A stretch of DNA of 64,000 nt from JAZKGA01 sp040386235 (GTDB taxonomy: Bacteria; Pseudomonadota; Alphaproteobacteria; Micavibrionales; Micavibrionaceae): contig JAZKGA010000001.1 in the NCBI GenBank assembly GCA_040386235.1, forward strand, positions 248,001 to 312,000. Reading direction: 5' to 3'. How positions within the stretch are numbered: position 1 is the first letter of the stretch; each line of letters starts with the position of its first letter. A model generated the notes under the pieces. That model saw only the letters and a program-made list of their open reading frames with translations, was not told the origin of the DNA and made no database searches. Shown in pieces: positions 17,448 to 24,476 of the stretch. The translations under genes and the position numbers were made by a program.

Positions 17448-17767
17448 GTCAGGGCAACCTGACTACGATGCTAAACCCTTTATGGAATAGGCGTTGTGGA
17501 CCCGGGGGCAGTACCCGGCAGCTCCACCATCTGCTATCCCCACTTTATTGCGGGATGATATCAGGTGATGGGGCTGAACAAGGATCGACACGCGTAATAA
17601 AGATAAAGTCTGCGTTCGTTATGGTTCCGTCGTTATCGGGCCACGGCTATAAATGCCAATGATAACTTCCAAGTAGCGGCAAATGATTCATTTGCAGCAG
17701 CTGCCTAATTTATTAGGTCGCAATACTAGAAAGCAATTCCTGACCTAGGGATAGGTTAGGTGGGGTG
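17448..17767 (+). ncRNA. ssrA: tmRNA, two-piece circularly permuted form
   Basis: The acceptor piece comes first (about 17448-17529). It ends in a T-arm (CCGGG/CCCGG stem, loop GGCAGTA) and CAGCTCCACCA, which is the tmRNA 3' end. A roughly 40-base intervening segment (17530-17569) would be removed. The coding piece starts at GGGGCTGA (17570), reads AAGGATCGAC as in one-piece tmRNAs, and carries the tag frame 17655-17708. Hairpins follow at 17704-17717 and 17739-17760. Such permuted two-piece tmRNAs are typical of alphaproteobacteria. It rescues stalled ribosomes with SmpB. The 5' and 3' ends are approximate; the promoter and terminator flank it closely. Confidence 0.92.
17655..17708 (+). other. 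tmRNA proteolysis tag reading frame
   Basis: Reading from a GCC resume codon gives ANDNFQVAANDSFAAAA and a TAA stop (17706-17708). The start ANDNF matches alphaproteobacterial tags, and the hydrophobic Ala end suits ClpXP-type recognition. The 17-residue tag looks like two copies of an ANDxF unit (ANDNFQVA then ANDSFAAAA), longer than common alphaproteobacterial tags. The resume codon is inferred from position and similarity. Confidence 0.75.
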
Positions 17768-17805
17768 TGGGCCGACCTCGCAACAGAACCGGCCCATTTT
17801 CTTTT
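17768..17805 (+). terminator. Rho-independent terminator of tmRNA
   Basis: A perfect 7-bp stem TGGGCCG/CGGCCCA with a 15-base loop is followed by TTTTCTTTT. It lies directly after the coding piece of the tmRNA. Confidence 0.85.
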
Positions 17806-18184
17806 ATGTAACCTTAAAAAGCGGCTGCAGTGTTGCAATCAGCCCTTCGAATCGCGGCGTATGGCCGTCTTTTAAAACATCGCTGTAAATAAACATCTCG
17901 CGCAGGGTGGCATCGCCCAGTGCCAAAGGCGCTTTTTCACGGTAAACTTCACGCATGAATGCCGGAAGCAGGACGTTGCGCAGCTGATGCCTGAGTTCCA
18001 TTTCCACGCCACCGCATCGGCTTGCAGGTGTTTGCCCGGTGCGCTGACTATAATGCACCATAATCTGCGCGGCACAATCAACGATTTCGTGTGAGACGGC
18101 AAACGTCAATCTCGTTTCCGAGTCGTTGACATCAACCGAAGTTTGTAAGGGCTTTAATACTGTATCGCGGGGTGTTCCGTCCAT
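17804..18184 (-). CDS. Conserved-looking hypothetical protein
   Basis: 126 residues with a strong CAGGAGA site before the ATG. Predicted soluble and mixed alpha/beta; no signal peptide or membrane segment. Two Cys (VDCAAQ and SRCGG) and a central amphipathic helix (MELRHQLRNVLLPAFMREVY) are the only notable features. It is the last gene of the minus-strand series starting at the YbaK-type deacylase, 51 bases after DUF971. Its stop codon abuts the tmRNA terminator on the other strand. No family recognised. Confidence 0.65.
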   Translation of the reverse strand: MDGTPRDTVLKPLQTSVDVNDSETRLTFAVSHEIVDCAAQIMVHYSQRTGQTPASRCGGVEMELRHQLRNVLLPAFMREVYREKAPLALGDATLREMFIYSDVLKDGHTPRFEGLIATLQPLFKVT

Positions 18185-18235
18185 TGTGCTGTCTCCTGCT
18201 ACATGTCCGGAATTTATCGTAACCAGTCAGACCCT

Positions 18236-18541
18236 TTACGACAATACGCTGGTCTGACTTGCTAACAGTTTTAAATATGGCCAGGTGTAAATACCGCTTT
18301 GATGCCCGTCATCGAAGATCAGGCGCACGGCGTAATGGCCCACGGGCTGGATTTCCGCGATCTGCACGTTTTCTTTGCCCATCACGATAACTTTTTGATG
18401 CGGGCCATGCCCTTGCACTTCTGCCGATGGGCTTTCAACACGTAACACTGTGGCGGGGATATCGCCAATCGTGCCATCGTCAAACGTGACGCGCAGGACG
18501 CGATCCGGGCGGCTGTAACGGATTTCTGTCGGAATGCTCAT
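18236..18541 (-). CDS. DUF971 (gamma-butyrobetaine hydroxylase N-terminal-like) protein
   Basis: 101 residues. Typical family features are present: RYSRPDRVLRVTFDDG at the start, LRVESPSAEVQGHG, and VGHYAVRLIFDDGHQSGIYTW near the end. Stand-alone DUF971 proteins are often found near Fe-S assembly or Mrp genes, and a role in Fe-S cluster maintenance has been suggested for the domain. Its start codon overlaps the stop of the Trm112-type gene (ATGA), so translation is coupled. Confidence 0.85.
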   Translation of the reverse strand: MSIPTEIRYSRPDRVLRVTFDDGTIGDIPATVLRVESPSAEVQGHGPHQKVIVMGKENVQIAEIQPVGHYAVRLIFDDGHQSGIYTWPYLKLLASQTSVLS

Positions 18542-18714
18542 TGATCTATTTTACGCGCCGCGTCTGGCAGCATAACCGGAATACCGTCACGGATCGGATA
18601 AGCCAGGCCGGCTTTATCCGAAATTAATTCCTGTTTGGCCGCATCATAGCGTAACGGCAGCTTTGTCACGGGACAGACCAGAAGTTCGAGCATTTTCGGA
18701 TCAGCAAGCGTCAT
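18538..18714 (-). CDS. Trm112-family protein (UPF0434, YcaR type)
   Basis: 58 residues from the ATG at 18714, which has an AGGAG site 9 bases upstream; the longer frame to 18762 would overlap the neighbour without its own site. Sequence LELLVCPVTKLPLRYD...LISDKAGLAYPIRDGIPVML is diagnostic. Only one Cys of the usual zinc-knuckle set remains (CPVTK), as in many bacterial members. Eukaryotic Trm112 activates methyltransferases; the bacterial role is unclear. Confidence 0.88.
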   Translation of the reverse strand: MTLADPKMLELLVCPVTKLPLRYDAAKQELISDKAGLAYPIRDGIPVMLPDAARKIDQ

Positions 18715-18727
18715 TCTCTGTTCACTC

Positions 18728-19399
18728 CTATTGTTGCGTATCAGGTCCGTCATCGACGGCATGCACAGCCATTTCCAGCATTGTCAGGAAAAGCTGTGCC
18801 CGTGCCGGGCAATCCTGCGCCTCTAATAAGGCCTGTTTTTCTGCGGACGTAAAGGGACAAATCATCGCCAGGCAGGTAATCAGGCGGGAATCGCTGGCGT
18901 GTTTGACCGCCTGCCAATCGGCTTCAATATTCTGCTGGGTGAAGTAACGGACCAGCATCTTCATAATGGCCGTCCGCAACTGGGGCGATAAATCCGCCTG
19001 CGGCAAGATATCATGCCGGTAATCGTTCCAATCCGGTGTCGCGCGGCGAAAACCGTTCAGCAACGGCAGTTCAGCGGCAATATGAAAGCGACAAATGCCA
19101 GTCAGAACCAGCATATAACGGCCATCATCCGTTTCTTCAAATCCGGTTATCCGCCCGGCACATCCAGTGGCAGCCAGGGGGCGCAGGGCAGGCATATGCG
19201 CGTCAGCCAGGGCGGAGCTGGGCTGGATCATGCCGATCATGCGGTCAGTTTTCAGGGCGTAATCGACCATGGCCAGATAGCGCGGCTCGAAAATATTCAA
19301 CGGCAAATGCCCGCCAGGCAGCAAAACAGCATTAGCCAGCGGGAACAGCGGCAATTCTGTCGGCAAGTCATCTTTCTGAAAGGCAAATGGGACTGTCAT
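18728..19399 (-). CDS. LON N-terminal substrate-binding domain protein
   Basis: 223 residues from ATG 19399; the upstream extension to 19540 overlaps the preceding gene and was trimmed. The domain starts with LPLFPLANAVLLPGGHLPLNIFEPRYLAMV, diagnostic of the LON-N (PUA-like) fold, and lacks the ATPase and protease parts of Lon. Such stand-alone proteins commonly sit between a thioredoxin-like gene and a Trm112 gene in alphaproteobacteria, exactly as here. The function is not established; binding of unfolded protein or RNA is a guess. Confidence 0.87.
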   Translation of the reverse strand: MTVPFAFQKDDLPTELPLFPLANAVLLPGGHLPLNIFEPRYLAMVDYALKTDRMIGMIQPSSALADAHMPALRPLAATGCAGRITGFEETDDGRYMLVLTGICRFHIAAELPLLNGFRRATPDWNDYRHDILPQADLSPQLRTAIMKMLVRYFTQQNIEADWQAVKHASDSRLITCLAMICPFTSAEKQALLEAQDCPARAQLFLTMLEMAVHAVDDGPDTQQ

Positions 19400-19430
19400 G
19401 TCTTTTAAATAGCGCACCAATGACGTTTGT

Positions 19431-20366
19431 CTATGCGAACAAAACGCGCGACAGCGCCTTGCGCCCCGCAACCGTATCTGGATCGGCGGGGCCCAGCGCA
19501 TCAAAGAATTGGAGCAGCTGTTTCCGGGCTGCCTCTTCATTCCACATCCGGTCCTGAGCGATGGACGCGATCAGTTGGTCAATCGCCTCTGCTTTCCGGC
19601 CCTGGGCAAACAGCAGCGTCGCCAATTCCAGCTTTGCCGCATGATCGTCAGGGGCCGCCTGCACGCGGGCCAGCAGGGCGGCATCGTCACCCACAGGGGC
19701 AGCCTTAGCCAGTTCCAGCGCGGTGCGCGCCGGGGCAAAAAGAGGAGATTTTGCGATGATATCCGGCGCGGTATCCACCAAATGCTGCGCCTCTTCTATC
19801 GCACCGCCGGCAATCACGACGCGGATCAAACCACTATAGGCCTCCAGATGATTGGGATCGACCTCCAGGATCGCTGCATAATTTTCCTGCGCCTGAACCA
19901 GGTCGCCATCTGTCAATGCCTGGGCCGCCTGCTTAAGCGTTTCAGGGATATTGATCGCCTCTGGCGCCGCCTTTTTCGCCAGTGTCAAAAGCTGGTCAAT
20001 CAACGCCTTGATCTGGGCCGGCGGCTGCACCCCCATAAATCCGGTGACGGGCTGCCCCTGAAACAAGGCCAGGACGGTCGGCACTGATTGCACGCGAAAG
20101 GCCTGGGCCAGCTGCGGATGTTCGTCAATATTGACCTTGGCCATACGAACCGCGCCGGCAGCGGCGGTGACCGCGGCCTCAAGCACCGGCATCAACTGCT
20201 TACATGGGCCACACCACGGGGCCCAGAAATCCACCAATATCGGTGTTTCCATTGATGGCACTAGAACCTGGTCCTCAAATTCCGCCAGACCAATGTCAAA
20301 AATAAGCGCATCCTTAGGCGCGGGCGTTGCAGCCGCGGGCTGCCTCTGACCAATTAATCCCAACAT
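19431..20366 (-). CDS. cnoX: Thioredoxin-TPR protein (CnoX/YbbN type)
   Basis: 311 residues from ATG 20366, preceded by AAGGAAAAG. The thioredoxin domain (about 20-125) contains the redox-active WCGPC. Tetratricopeptide-like helices fill the C-terminal 170 residues. Members (CnoX/YbbN) act as holdase chaperones and redox protectors handing substrates to GroEL or DnaK. The WCGPC with both Cys retained suggests true redox activity, unlike E. coli YbbN (SxxC). It is followed by the LON-N gene after 31 bases. Confidence 0.9.
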   Translation of the reverse strand: MLGLIGQRQPAAATPAPKDALIFDIGLAEFEDQVLVPSMETPILVDFWAPWCGPCKQLMPVLEAAVTAAAGAVRMAKVNIDEHPQLAQAFRVQSVPTVLALFQGQPVTGFMGVQPPAQIKALIDQLLTLAKKAAPEAINIPETLKQAAQALTDGDLVQAQENYAAILEVDPNHLEAYSGLIRVVIAGGAIEEAQHLVDTAPDIIAKSPLFAPARTALELAKAAPVGDDAALLARVQAAPDDHAAKLELATLLFAQGRKAEAIDQLIASIAQDRMWNEEAARKQLLQFFDALGPADPDTVAGRKALSRVLFA

Positions 20367-20379
20367 GTCTTTTCCTTTT

Positions 20380-20934
20380 CTATCCTGGTGCAAGACCCTG
20401 CATGTCCAAGCATAACGGCCTGATATCGCATCGGGTCAGCAGTTTTAGCATATCGTCAGGATCGACACCAATCGTTTGCGTATTCACCAGCGGGTGAAAA
20501 TTTAACGGTCCGTCCACCTGCATCATCGCGGCTTCCAACACCAATATCACGCGTTTGTTCCGGTCATTGATAATCGCATAGGGACAGACGGAACCAGGGC
20601 GGACACCAAGCATGTTCCACAAATCATCCGCCGAGGCGAAAGAGAGTTTTCCAGCATCAAGTGCCCCCGCCAGTTTTTTTAGGTCTATCGCCGTTTCATT
20701 CCGCGCGGTCACCAGGAAATAGCGCGTCTTTTTCTGATCGCGCAGGAACAGGTTGCGGCCATGCGCACCGGGCACACCGGCCTCAAATTCCGTCCCTTCA
20801 GCAGCGGTAAAGAACGCCGGATGATGGTGATGGGTATAAGGAATATCCATCGCCTGTAATAATTCCAGCAGAACATCGGGCGTTAACGGCCACGACGCCG
20901 TGTTAATCAATTGGTAAGACATCTCGTTTATCAT
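20380..20934 (-). CDS. Prolyl-tRNA editing protein ProX/YbaK family (Cys- or Ala-tRNAPro deacylase)
   Basis: 184 residues from ATG 20934, or 180 from the ATG at 20922; the open frame extends to 21120 but the extra 62 residues look non-coding and overlap an opposite small ORF. Motifs: YTHHHHPAFFTA, GAHGRNLFLRDQKKTRYFLV with the conserved Lys, and GVRPGSVCPYAIIND. It hydrolyses mischarged Ala-tRNAPro as a free-standing editing factor (ProX-like, given the long PGAHGRNLFLRDKK motif). First gene of the operon running to 17804. Confidence 0.88.
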   Translation of the reverse strand: MINEMSYQLINTASWPLTPDVLLELLQAMDIPYTHHHHPAFFTAAEGTEFEAGVPGAHGRNLFLRDQKKTRYFLVTARNETAIDLKKLAGALDAGKLSFASADDLWNMLGVRPGSVCPYAIINDRNKRVILVLEAAMMQVDGPLNFHPLVNTQTIGVDPDDMLKLLTRCDIRPLCLDMQGLAPG

Positions 20935-20966
20935 CGTTTTGATAAGATAGAGCGAGAGGTCTGGTC

Positions 20967-21110
20967 GTGCAATTATTATGTGGCTTAATGGGAACACCGG
21001 GAATCGCAGCAGACGCCGCGATCGACCCGACATTGGCCCGTATGACTGCCGACAATGGATTTGATGCGATTTTACGTGGCCCTTCCCAGACCGGTCCAAA
21101 AGGGCCATAA
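20967..21110 (+). CDS. Possible small protein of 47 residues
   Basis: A GTG start has an AGAGG site 7 bases upstream, and the frame runs to TAA at 21108-21110. The product (starting VQLLCGLMGTPGIAAD, ending TGPKGP) is Ala/Gly/Pro-rich with no membrane segment. It ends 9 bases before the next plus-strand gene and would be translated just upstream of it. Support is only the ribosome site, position and an open frame. It may be a leader peptide or a chance ORF. Confidence 0.35.
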   Translation: MQLLCGLMGTPGIAADAAIDPTLARMTADNGFDAILRGPSQTGPKGP

Positions 21111-21119
21111 TCTTTTCCA

Positions 21120-21401
21120 ATGAATATTGATCTTGTGCAGTTGAACGATGGCCGCCTGGCGATTGTTGTTGATACGCCCCTGCCCGGCCAGGTGCGGCGC
21201 GTCGAGTATTATCGTGACCAGGCCCTGTTCATGCTGATCTATAACCTGCACGATCATCCGGGCGATCTGATGCACTATGAGTTACCGCCCCATGTGGTGG
21301 TTGAGGTGCAAAAAGCGGGCGAAATCGTGATTATTGACCGCACCGGAACCGGCCATGGCCAGCATGATTATGCGGTGCCCCTTATAAAAATCGGTTTTTA
21401 A
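21120..21401 (+). CDS. Hypothetical protein, beta-rich
   Basis: 93 residues. The sequence alternates hydrophobic and charged residues (RRVEYYRDQALFMLIYN, PPHVVVEVQKAGEIVIIDR) as in a small beta-sandwich or barrel. No signal peptide and no Cys. The ATG at 21120 has no close Shine-Dalgarno. It is followed after about 60 bases by tRNA-Gly. Not recognised; the codon pattern looks genuine. Confidence 0.6.
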   Translation: MNIDLVQLNDGRLAIVVDTPLPGQVRRVEYYRDQALFMLIYNLHDHPGDLMHYELPPHVVVEVQKAGEIVIIDRTGTGHGQHDYAVPLIKIGF

Positions 21402-21413
21402 GCGAAAACCCCC

Positions 21414-21442
21414 TTGCCAAAGCAAAAGCAAGACGCTATACC
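21414..21442 (+). promoter_or_regulatory. Promoter of tRNA-Gly
   Basis: TTGCCA (21414-21419), a 17-base spacer and TATACC (21437-21442), 18 bases before the tRNA. It overlaps the region directly after the preceding stop codon. Confidence 0.6.
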
Positions 21443-21460
21443 CTTTCAATCTTCTTGGAT

Positions 21461-21535
<75 letters not shown>

Positions 21536-21560
21536 CTTTTCTTTCTTTTTCTGACGTGCG

Positions 21561-22748
21561 TTAGGGGCGTGCCTGGGTTAACACCAGGCCGATTTTACCC
21601 TTGCTCGCGCTTTTCAAGGCGTGCAGACCGGTCGCAACACTTGTCCGGCTGGTGCGGTTTGCCTGCACACAATACAGCGTGAAATCCGCGCGGCGGCACA
21701 GCGTACGGGCATCAGCAGCCACACTTAAGGCCGGTGTATCAAGAATAATCAGATCATAAACAGTTCGCAACGCGGCCAGCAATTTATCCATTAAGGGGGA
21801 TTGCAGCAGATCAAGTGCGGTATGCGGCACCGCACGTGTGGGAATGATGTACAGGCCGGTATCGGCATCGCGCTGCAAAATCTCTTCAACCCGCGCATGA
21901 TCGGTCAGCATGTCAATCAGGGTCGGGGCCGCTTTGTGCGTCACCAGTTCCTGTAGATGCGGCTGGTGCAGATTACAATCAATTAACAGGGCCCGTTGCC
22001 CGCTTTGTGCCGCCTGTAACGCCAGCCAGGTGGCCAGCGTTGAAACGCCTTCGCCTGTTTGTGTTGATGTCACGGCCACAACTTTGGCCGGATCGCCGGT
22101 CCAATCGCCCAGGCTGACACGCACATGCCCGATTTGCGTCGCCGAATCTGATAAAGGATTCTGCACAACATACCGATCCCGGTCATCGTGCCGGGTAAAA
22201 TCCACCCGCCGCAATACAGCCAGGCAGCGCAGACCCGTCACCTGTTCCACCACTGCCGCTGTGCCAAACACACGCGTGAACATCCGCCTTGCCACCAGAA
22301 TCATCATCAGGGCTGCCAGCACCCCCGCCAGAATATATGCGTAACCGCGACTTTTATCCGCAACAACAATCGCAGGTGGCGGTGGTGCCGGTTTTGTGGG
22401 TGAAAGCTGTTGCAATTTCACTGGCTGGGGGGCCGGCACAGGAATAAGGGCAGGCGCAGGCGGCACAATTGGCACCGGCATTTCGACCACTGGATCAGGA
22501 ACAATGACCGGTACAGGGGCATGGGCATGGGCTGGGATGGGGGGGTGCGGGACCGGTTTTGCAACACGGATCTTTGGCGACAGTTTTATCGGGGCCTGTA
22601 TGGGCTGCGGCATGCTGCGTTCAGGGGTGGCGATGGTGGGCGCAGGCGTAGATATCATGGATAGCGCGTCATCAGCCGCGCATGACGGCCCGGCCCATGC
22701 CGCCAGAATCACCCAGGCGCAGACGAACGACTTAAGGCGTCGTGACAT
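21561..22748 (-). CDS. Membrane protein with degenerate BY-kinase/CpsD-like ATPase domain
   Basis: 395 residues. A signal-like segment (1-24) and a long Pro/Ala/Val-rich extracytoplasmic stretch (about 35-140) lead to one membrane helix (YILAGVLAALMMILVA). A cytosolic domain like polysaccharide co-polymerase kinases (CpsD/Wzc) follows. The Walker A position reads TGEGVST, where the catalytic Lys is Val (about residue 235). Walker A' reads LLIDCNLHQP instead of DxDLRRP. Walker B (LIILDTP) is kept. The Wzz domain is absent. Best read as a pseudo-ATPase with a regulatory or scaffold role in polysaccharide export or polarity, by inference. It overlaps the upstream response-regulator gene by 17 bases. 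Confidence 0.75.
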   Translation of the reverse strand: MSRRLKSFVCAWVILAAWAGPSCAADDALSMISTPAPTIATPERSMPQPIQAPIKLSPKIRVAKPVPHPPIPAHAHAPVPVIVPDPVVEMPVPIVPPAPALIPVPAPQPVKLQQLSPTKPAPPPPAIVVADKSRGYAYILAGVLAALMMILVARRMFTRVFGTAAVVEQVTGLRCLAVLRRVDFTRHDDRDRYVVQNPLSDSATQIGHVRVSLGDWTGDPAKVVAVTSTQTGEGVSTLATWLALQAAQSGQRALLIDCNLHQPHLQELVTHKAAPTLIDMLTDHARVEEILQRDADTGLYIIPTRAVPHTALDLLQSPLMDKLLAALRTVYDLIILDTPALSVAADARTLCRRADFTLYCVQANRTSRTSVATGLHALKSASKGKIGLVLTQARP

Positions 22749-23571
22749 GAAGATCGGTCACACTGACAAATTCATGTGTGATCGGCAGGGCACCACTGGG
22801 CAATTCCACAAGGTCCAGGCGCACCAGAACTTCCAACCCTTGAATGCCGCTGTAATCCGTCAGTTTCTTTAACGCCACCGCAAACCGGTTGGCAGCGTCC
22901 ATCGGCTCAGCCTCAAAGACCGGACGTTGCAGCAGCAGGGCGAATTCCGCCTGACCTGTCTGGGCGATGATATCGCTTTGACGGCGCAATCGCACGATAT
23001 GCGATGCCAGGCGCGCCGCGGCAAAGGCCGCCGCTGTCTGGCCGTTTTCAGCCGCGATGCGTTTGTGATTGGCAATGGACATGAACAGAATGTAAGACCG
23101 CTCAGCATAGCGTCCGGCCCGGTCGATACAGGACAGGAAAAGCTGGTTAAACGCCGATTTGGAAATCACGCCGCCTGCGGACGGAAAATCCTCCCGCTCA
23201 TCTCCGATGTGGCGCATCAGGCGTTGCAGGCGATCCATATTGATCAGGCGGTTTTCAACGTCACCCAGATCATATGGTTTCGGGTAAATATCGTTGGCAC
23301 CGGCGGCCAGCGAGTCCTTGATGGCGATATCCGCACCGGACAGCATGATATAGGTGTATTGGCGGGCCGCACGGCGCAAGGCCATAACCACGTTGCGCAA
23401 TTGGGTTTGTGGGCTGGGGTCGATAATGACCGCGCCGAATTCTTCCTGACCCAGACGGGCCATGGCTTCCTGCTTTCCCGTTTCGATCACGACCGTGTGG
23501 CCGGCCTGCTTCATCCGGCTGGCCAGCAATTCTGCGACGGCAGGTTCATTGTCGTTGATCAGAATTTTCAT
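22732..23571 (-). CDS. Response regulator with degenerate GGDEF domain
   Basis: 279 residues. REC domain (1-120): acidic pocket INDNEP, phosphoacceptor Asp in VIIDPSP, a Ser in IMLSGAD, and Lys in YPKPYD; one pocket Asp is Asn. The C-terminal half aligns with a diguanylate cyclase fold (ILFMSIANHKRI; RRQSDIIAQTGQAEFALLL), but the catalytic GGDEF reads GQAEF, so cyclase activity is unlikely. It may bind c-di-GMP or act through protein contacts. It overlaps the BY-kinase-like gene, so the two are likely coexpressed. No partner histidine kinase is seen in the window. Confidence 0.78.
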   Translation of the reverse strand: MKILINDNEPAVAELLASRMKQAGHTVVIETGKQEAMARLGQEEFGAVIIDPSPQTQLRNVVMALRRAARQYTYIMLSGADIAIKDSLAAGANDIYPKPYDLGDVENRLINMDRLQRLMRHIGDEREDFPSAGGVISKSAFNQLFLSCIDRAGRYAERSYILFMSIANHKRIAAENGQTAAAFAAARLASHIVRLRRQSDIIAQTGQAEFALLLQRPVFEAEPMDAANRFAVALKKLTDYSGIQGLEVLVRLDLVELPSGALPITHEFVSVTDLHVTTP

Positions 23572-23651
23572 CGTATCCTCTATGTCCCTATCTATTCAGA
23601 ATGCCATGCCCCTGCCAAAATGTCATGCGCAAAGAATCGCCGAAATCAGTG

Positions 23652-23679
23652 TTGACAAAATGCAAACTGATGCTTAAAT
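23652..23679 (+). promoter_or_regulatory. Promoter of tRNA-Leu
   Basis: A consensus TTGACA (23652-23657), a 16-base spacer and TTAAAT (23674-23679), 25 bases before the tRNA. Confidence 0.65.
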
Positions 23680-23704
23680 GCCCCCACTAAAATTTTTTTC
23701 ACCT

Positions 23705-23790
23705 GCCCAGGTGGCGGAATGGTAGACGCGCAGGTTTCAGGTATCTGTGATCGCAAGGTTGTGGAGGTTCGAGTCCTCTTCTGGGCACCA
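23705..23790 (+). tRNA. tRNA-Leu (CAG)
   Basis: Acceptor stem GCCCAGG pairs with TCTGGGC. The anticodon loop TTCAGGT holds CAG. A long variable arm, as in all bacterial tRNA-Leu, spans TGATCGCAAGGTTGT. T-loop TTCGAGT, discriminator A and encoded CCA. Confidence 0.95.
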
Positions 23791-23856
23791 TATTTCTTCT
23801 TTTCTTCATACGCATAAAGACTTGCCAATCCAGGCCCGAAAGGGCAGGATATGCGC

Positions 23857-24465
23857 ATGATCACACTGCATCACGAAGACCTTCCAGACGATCTTGACTT
23901 GGGCGATATGGTCGCCGTTGACAGCGAATGGATGGGCCTGAACATGACCCGCGACCGTCTGTGCTTGGTTCAACTGTCCAGCGGTGACGGCAACGCACAT
24001 CTGGTCAAATTCGCCAGCACCACGTATAACGCGCCCAATTTATGCCGCCTTCTGGCTGATCCCAAAATCAAGAAACTGCTGCATGTCGCCGTTGGTGATA
24101 TGGCTGTTTTCCAGCACCGTTTGGGCGTTGTATGCCGCAACGTGTATTGCAGCAAAGTTGCGTCACGCCTGTGCCGTACCTTTACCGACCGCCATTCGTT
24201 GAAGGATCTGGTCAAGGAATTTGCCGGCGTTGATTTGCAAAAAGTATCCCAATGTTCCGACTGGGGCGCGGAAACACTGACACCAGCCCAATTAGAATAT
24301 GCCGCCAGCGACGTTTTGTACCTGCACCAAATCTATGATGGATTGAACGTCATGCTGGACCGCGAAGGTCGCCGCGAGATCGCAGAAAACTGCTTCCGCT
24401 TCCTGCCCGATCGGGCCGCGCTGCACCTTCTGGGTTGGGATACGCAAGATATTTTCCTCTATTAA
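23857..24465 (+). CDS. RNase D-like DEDDy 3'-5' exonuclease
   Basis: 202 residues from ATG 23857 (ATG 23851 is also possible; AGGAT spacing favours the later). The DEDD motifs are present: VAVDSEWMG (Asp, Glu), VGDMAVF (Asp), and YAASDVLYL with the Tyr and last Asp of the DEDDy type. It ends after the nuclease domain, without the HRDC domain of classical RNase D. Alphaproteobacteria often keep this short form near kdsD and lptC, as here. It probably trims RNA 3' ends. kdsD starts 11 bases after its stop codon. Confidence 0.88.
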   Translation: MITLHHEDLPDDLDLGDMVAVDSEWMGLNMTRDRLCLVQLSSGDGNAHLVKFASTTYNAPNLCRLLADPKIKKLLHVAVGDMAVFQHRLGVVCRNVYCSKVASRLCRTFTDRHSLKDLVKEFAGVDLQKVSQCSDWGAETLTPAQLEYAASDVLYLHQIYDGLNVMLDREGRREIAENCFRFLPDRAALHLLGWDTQDIFLY

Positions 24466-24476
24466 CCGAGCTTCAC

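Noticed and set aside
17490..17529. tRNA fragment or pseudogene ending CCA
   Set aside because: There is no anticodon arm, and the matching GGGGCTGA partner lies downstream at 17570; together they form a permuted tmRNA.
22927..23655. A 242-codon plus-strand open frame antisense to the response regulator
   Set aside because: High third-position GC on the minus strand creates open antisense frames; the minus-strand product has recognisable domains and this one does not.
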